From positions 62,001 to 126,000 of the forward strand of contig NZ_AGTR01000055.1 of NCBI RefSeq assembly GCF_000235625.1: a stretch of DNA of 64,000 bases, in the 5' to 3' direction. The position numbers were made by a program, and so were the translations under genes. The notes beneath the pieces are model-generated. The model was not told the origin of the DNA. It did no database searches and was given only the letters and a program-made list of their open reading frames with translations. Shown here one piece after another: positions 60,379-64,000 of the stretch. The DNA is from Marinobacter manganoxydans MnI7-9. Its GTDB lineage: Bacteria; Pseudomonadota; Gammaproteobacteria; Pseudomonadales; Oleiphilaceae. The first letter of the stretch is position 1, and each line of letters starts with the position of its first letter.

Positions 60379-61322
60379 ATCAGGCCGGTACTGCGAAGCA
60401 CAAAGACTCCCAGAGTGACAGTAATGCTTGCCAGAAGGGTCGTCAGGGCGATGATATTGGCCGCCAACCGGTCATTACCGCCCAGCGCCTTCACCATTAC
60501 GAAACTGGCGGCCGCCGTCGGGCTGGCGAAGAACAGGAACATCAGGCCCAGCTCCGAACCCCGAAAACCGGCCAGCCACGCTGCGGCGGTGCAAAGCGCC
60601 GGCAGTATCACCATCTTGAACAGGCTGGAACCCAAGGCCGTTTTGCTGTCACTCCGGATGGCGCTCAGGGATACGGTGGCGCCGATGCAAAGCAGCGCCA
60701 GGGGCAGCGTGAGTGAGGCGAAATAATCGCCGCTGGTCATGACCCAGCCCGGCAGGGAGATATCCAGGGCCGCGAAGGGAATCGCCACAAAGACTGCCAG
60801 GATGAGCGGGTTGCGGATGATGTCGTGGAAGATCTTCGTCCAGTCCGTTGTTTGCCCCGGCTGGTAGGCCACCAGCACGATCACCGAAAGTATGTTGTAG
60901 GAGATGATCACCAGGCCAAGCAGGATGCCACCTGCCGACAGGCCGAAGTCCCCATAAAGATTGGCGGCAAGCGCAAGGCCCACGATTCCGCAGTTACCTC
61001 TGAACGCGCCCTGGACATAGACGCCACGATCCTCCCGAACCACGCGCCAGCGGGCCCAGAGCCAGGTTATGGCAAAACTGGCGAGAGTTGCGCCCAGATA
61101 GAATACCAGAAGGCCTGGATTAAACGCGGTATCCAGATCAGCCCGGATGATGCTCAAAAATACCAGGGTCGGCAGGGTGGCCTTGAATACCAGCGCCGAA
61201 GCAGTATTCACAAACGCATTGTCGATCCAGCCGATCCGGCGAAGTCCCAGGCCGATAAAGACCATGGCAAACACGGGCAGCGTGGTTTCCATGGTTTGCA
61301 GGAACAGATCGATCAGGGTCAT
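60375..61322 (-). CDS. AEC-family transporter (auxin efflux carrier-like)
   Basis: A 315-residue inner-membrane protein with about ten hydrophobic segments in two halves of five. The sequence FVMVKALGGNDRLAANIIALTTLLASITV near the end (in pieces) and the PTLVFLSI segment fit AEC permeases. The substrate (often organic acids or hormones) is not predictable. The ATG at 61322 is preferred to a TTG one codon upstream; no strong ribosome site. It is divergent from nothing close: 148 bp separate it from the iorB terminator. Confidence 0.88.
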   Translation of the reverse strand: MTLIDLFLQTMETTLPVFAMVFIGLGLRRIGWIDNAFVNTASALVFKATLPTLVFLSIIRADLDTAFNPGLLVFYLGATLASFAITWLWARWRVVREDRGVYVQGAFRGNCGIVGLALAANLYGDFGLSAGGILLGLVIISYNILSVIVLVAYQPGQTTDWTKIFHDIIRNPLILAVFVAIPFAALDISLPGWVMTSGDYFASLTLPLALLCIGATVSLSAIRSDSKTALGSSLFKMVILPALCTAAAWLAGFRGSELGLMFLFFASPTAAASFVMVKALGGNDRLAANIIALTTLLASITVTLGVFVLRSTGLI

Positions 61323-61446
61323 CAAGGCTGGCCGTCGGGTCGAGGAGAGTGACTGGTTTCATCTGAATTATAAGCGAGGAGAAAGCTAGGATGCTATGGG
61401 AATACCACGAAGGTATAGGGCGGCTAGGGGAAGTGGCGTAAAAAAA

Positions 61447-61466
61447 CAGGGCCCCGAGGGGCCCTG
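61447..61466 (-). terminator. Terminator after iorB-like gene
   Basis: CAGGGCCCC/GGGGCCCTG (2-nt loop as drawn, likely a shorter stem) is followed on the minus strand by a run of seven T, 7 bp past the stop. Confidence 0.9.
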
Positions 61467-61473
61467 ATCACTT

Positions 61474-63807
61474 TCAGGCTTTCAGTTGGTCGCCAACGGG
61501 CAGCCGACGGATGCGTTTGCCGGTTGCGGCATAGATCGCATTGCACAATGCCGGCGCCACCGGGGGAAGGCCCGGTTCACCCACGCCGCCCATGGCTTCG
61601 TCCGGGTTGTCCACCAGATGGACTCGAAGCGTTTTGGGCGCATCCGGCATGCGGGGTATCAGGAACTTGTCGAAGTTGCCCTGTTGCGCCACGCCGTCCT
61701 CGAAGGTCACCTCGCTTTGCAGGGCGATGCCAATGCCCATCACGATAGCGCCCTCCAACTGGGAACGAATCCGCTCAGGGTTGGCCTGCGGGCCGCAATC
61801 GAAAGCGATGTCTGCGCGGTGGATGATAAGCTCACCCTGATCATCCACTTCCACATCAAACACAATCGCGGTGTAGGACACAAAGCTGTGGTGAAAGGCC
61901 AAGCCTAGCCCGCGATTTTTGCCGGGGGATTTACCCCAGCCGGCTTCACTGGTCGCCCGTTCGATGACTTTGCGCATGCGGCCGATGTCGATGGGATGGA
62001 GATCCGGGTCTTCGCCATAGTTCCAGCCATCGCCTACCGTCAGGTTATGAATCTCCCTGTCCGGGCCGAGCAGGTCGAGAACGTAATCCCTATGGTCCTT
62101 GCCGGCCGCTACAGCCATCTCATGGGCAAAGCTCTGGATCGCCCAGGCATGGGGCAGGTTGTAGACCGAGCGGAACCACCCGATACGCACATGAGCAGGC
62201 GCAGGCGGATTTTCCAGCCTCAGGGCCGGCACCGAGAACGGCATGGTGTTAAAGCCCATGCCCAGTTCAAACTCACCCTTGTGCTTCGGATCGGGCGCAA
62301 ACAGCGAGCCAATACTGGGAGATAGGGTCCGGTGCAGCCAGCCGGTGGCCTGCCCGTTGTTGTCCAGTCCCGCCTCCAGGTAATCCACAGACACGGCGTG
62401 ATAGTAGGCGTGGTGAATATCATCTTCCCGTGACCACTGCAGCCGGACCGGCCGACCTTTGAAAGCCTCGGCGATACTGGCCGCTTCAATGGCAAAATCC
62501 GGTTTGGACTTGCGACCAAAGCCACCGCCCAGCAGGGTAACGTGAACGGTCACGTTCTTCGCATCCAGGCCCAGTCGCCCGGCCACGGTATCGCGGGTCG
62601 CCTGCGGATTCTGCACCGGCGCCCACACCTCAGCCTTGCCGTCCTTGATCCGCACGGTCGCCACCGGGGGCTCCATGGGAGCCTGGGCCATGTGGGGCAT
62701 GTAGTAGGTGGCGGAGACCCGCTCGCTAGCGTTTTCCAGAGCTGTGTCCAGATCGCCATGCTGACGGACGACCTTGCCGGGTTGCTCCGCCGCTTTCTCA
62801 AGGGATTCCCTGTAGGCGGCCGACGTATAGCTTGCGTTGTCTCCGGCAGGCTTCAGATTCCAGTCGATCTTCAGAGCCTTGCGACCCTCCATGGCGGCCC
62901 AGGTATTCGACGCCACCACGGCAATACCGCCGAGCGGGCTGAAGCCCGCCGGTTGGCCGGTGCCCTCAACCTGGAGTACTTTCTCAACACCGGGCACCTT
63001 GAGTGCCTCGGTGTCGTCGAAATCGCCAACTGTAGCCCCGTAAACCGGTGGACGGGCGATCACCGCATAGAGCAGGTCCTCGAAGGGAACATCAGCGCCA
63101 TACACCGCCTTACCGGTGACAATATCCTCACCGTCGATGGCTTTAGGGTATGCGGACTTCAGCTCGCCGTTAATGAGGCCGGTTTCCTTGCCGACAAATC
63201 GCAGCTCGTCGTCACGCTTGAGTACCAGTGCATTGCGCCCGGGAACGTCGAGCTCCCGTGCCTTGGCTGCGAGATCCCCAAACCCGAGTTCCTTGCCGGA
63301 AGGCGTGTGAATGATGGTGTGTACGCCAGCCTGCACCTCACTAACCGGCACGCCCCACTCATTGGCGGCCGCCTGCTCCAGCATTTGCCTGGCCGCCGCT
63401 GCGGCTCGGCGCATGGGCTGGTACCAGTGGCGCATGCTGCGGGAACCGTCGGTGTTCTGGTTGCCGTATTTGCTGTGATCGCCTTCAGCCTGTTCGACTC
63501 GCACCTGGTCCCAGTCTGCACCCAGCTCGTCGGCACCAACCATCACCAGGCTGGTCCGGATACCCTGACCCATTTCGGAGCGGTTATTCACGATGGTGAC
63601 AATGCCATCCGCCTCGATGTGGATGAATACGTTGGGATCGTCCACCCAGCCGCCGGGCATGGCTCCGGCGCCAAATTGAGCCTTCTCATTGCCGCCCAGG
63701 GCGACATCCCAGCGGGCCGCAAGCACCAGGGCAGAGCCGCCAGCAAGGCCCATGAGGAATCGGCGACGGCTGACGTTGGCGATCAGTAATTTATCGTCGG
63801 CGCTCAT
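61474..63807 (-). CDS. Molybdenum oxidoreductase large subunit, isoquinoline 1-oxidoreductase beta-like (IorB-like)
   Basis: A 777-residue molybdenum-cofactor enzyme with a Tat signal (SRRRFLM at 14-20, then a hydrophobic stretch with VLAA), so it is probably exported folded. It has motifs binding molybdopterin cytosine dinucleotide ([12 protein letters not shown] near 425) and the catalytic Glu region [13 protein letters not shown] near 750. Known relatives hydroxylate aromatic heterocycles or oxidise aldehydes. Start ATG at 63805-63807 overlaps the stop of the IorA-like gene (ATGA). Confidence 0.9.
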   Translation of the reverse strand: MSADDKLLIANVSRRRFLMGLAGGSALVLAARWDVALGGNEKAQFGAGAMPGGWVDDPNVFIHIEADGIVTIVNNRSEMGQGIRTSLVMVGADELGADWDQVRVEQAEGDHSKYGNQNTDGSRSMRHWYQPMRRAAAAARQMLEQAAANEWGVPVSEVQAGVHTIIHTPSGKELGFGDLAAKARELDVPGRNALVLKRDDELRFVGKETGLINGELKSAYPKAIDGEDIVTGKAVYGADVPFEDLLYAVIARPPVYGATVGDFDDTEALKVPGVEKVLQVEGTGQPAGFSPLGGIAVVASNTWAAMEGRKALKIDWNLKPAGDNASYTSAAYRESLEKAAEQPGKVVRQHGDLDTALENASERVSATYYMPHMAQAPMEPPVATVRIKDGKAEVWAPVQNPQATRDTVAGRLGLDAKNVTVHVTLLGGGFGRKSKPDFAIEAASIAEAFKGRPVRLQWSREDDIHHAYYHAVSVDYLEAGLDNNGQATGWLHRTLSPSIGSLFAPDPKHKGEFELGMGFNTMPFSVPALRLENPPAPAHVRIGWFRSVYNLPHAWAIQSFAHEMAVAAGKDHRDYVLDLLGPDREIHNLTVGDGWNYGEDPDLHPIDIGRMRKVIERATSEAGWGKSPGKNRGLGLAFHHSFVSYTAIVFDVEVDDQGELIIHRADIAFDCGPQANPERIRSQLEGAIVMGIGIALQSEVTFEDGVAQQGNFDKFLIPRMPDAPKTLRVHLVDNPDEAMGGVGEPGLPPVAPALCNAIYAATGKRIRRLPVGDQLKA

Positions 63808-64000
63808 GCTTCACCCTCCTTGCCGGAAGCCCGTTCGATCGCTGCAAGGATTCGGTTATAGGTGCCACAACGACAGAGGTTGCCTGCCATGGCATCGACA
63901 ATCTCCCCGGTTTCGGGATTCGGTGTTCTTTTCAGCAGCGCTGTGGCGTTCATGATCTGGCCACCCTGGCAGTATCCGCACTGGGCCACTCCGAGATCGA
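63804..64000 (-). CDS. [2Fe-2S] small subunit, IorA-like, C-terminal part only
   Basis: The frame is open to the window edge; the last 65 residues are seen, from [16 protein letters not shown] to the end. [10 protein letters not shown] and [10 protein letters not shown] carry four Cys of the second [2Fe-2S] cluster of xanthine-oxidase-type small subunits. It would pass electrons from the molybdenum subunit encoded downstream. Its N-terminus and any first [2Fe-2S] domain lie beyond 64000. Confidence 0.9.
   Translation of the reverse strand, partial: DLGVAQCGYCQGGQIMNATALLKRTPNPETGEIVDAMAGNLCRCGTYNRILAAIERASGKEGEA

Overview
The window looks like a stretch of ordinary chromosome from a marine gammaproteobacterium, most probably Marinobacter or a close relative. 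This rests on protein similarity recalled from memory: Pseudomonas-type FadB/FadA, SdhCDAB, Smc-ZipA-LigA, FlgM/FlgN/FlgA/CheV/CheR and a CcoM-like peptide. It also rests on gene order and a GC-rich, highly coding layout. No insertion sequence, prophage, CRISPR array, toxin-antitoxin pair or defence island is visible.

Layout. 1-9.1 kb: the truncated start of a membrane sensor protein; a 50-residue CcoM-like peptide behind an Anr/FNR box; tRNA-Glu; an epimerase; a CbiX-like chelatase; a DUF924 protein; an L,D-transpeptidase-like protein; tRNA-Gly; a MOSC protein; Uup translationally coupled to a cysteine-cluster protein; a universal stress protein; and an exported helical protein of unknown role. 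9.1-15.8 kb: fadBA (beta-oxidation) with a PsrA-like operator, then topA. 15.8-29.8 kb: a hydroxyisobutyrate-dehydrogenase-type reductase and gltA on the minus strand, and divergently sdhCDAB-sucAB-lpd-sucCD. This puts much of the TCA cycle around one 477-bp divergent promoter region. 29.9-42.3 kb: trpS-scpA-scpB-rluB, a diguanylate cyclase, then a GntR regulator-smc-zipA-ligA; this carries condensin, division and replication functions. 42.4-48.7 kb: a large lipoprotein, then a minus-strand cyclophilin-mnmC-CBS operon. 48.7-53.2 kb: an unusual MshEN-like membrane/exported protein, then flagellar and chemotaxis genes flgN-flgM, flgA, cheV and cheR, with two sigma-28-like promoters. 53.2-64 kb: accessory metabolism, including an MFS-flavin reductase-like operon, an NhaR-type LysR regulator, a bicupin, an isochorismatase-like hydrolase, tRNA-Ser, a DUF938 methyltransferase, GNAT, acylphosphatase, a fructosamine-kinase-like protein, an AEC carrier and an IorAB-type molybdenum oxidoreductase that runs off the right edge.

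How it works together. fadBA feeds acetyl-CoA to GltA and the sdh-suc block, fitting an aerobic organism growing on lipids or hydrocarbons; CcoM would belong to the high-affinity cbb3 oxidase used at low oxygen. The flagellar genes point to polar-flagellum-type motility with chemotaxis.

I did not find a convincing undescribed system. The most promising leads are the MshEN/FilA-like hybrid at 48.7 kb, the Uup-coupled cysteine protein, the Anr-box/CcoM pair and the break in the usual cheR-flgB order.
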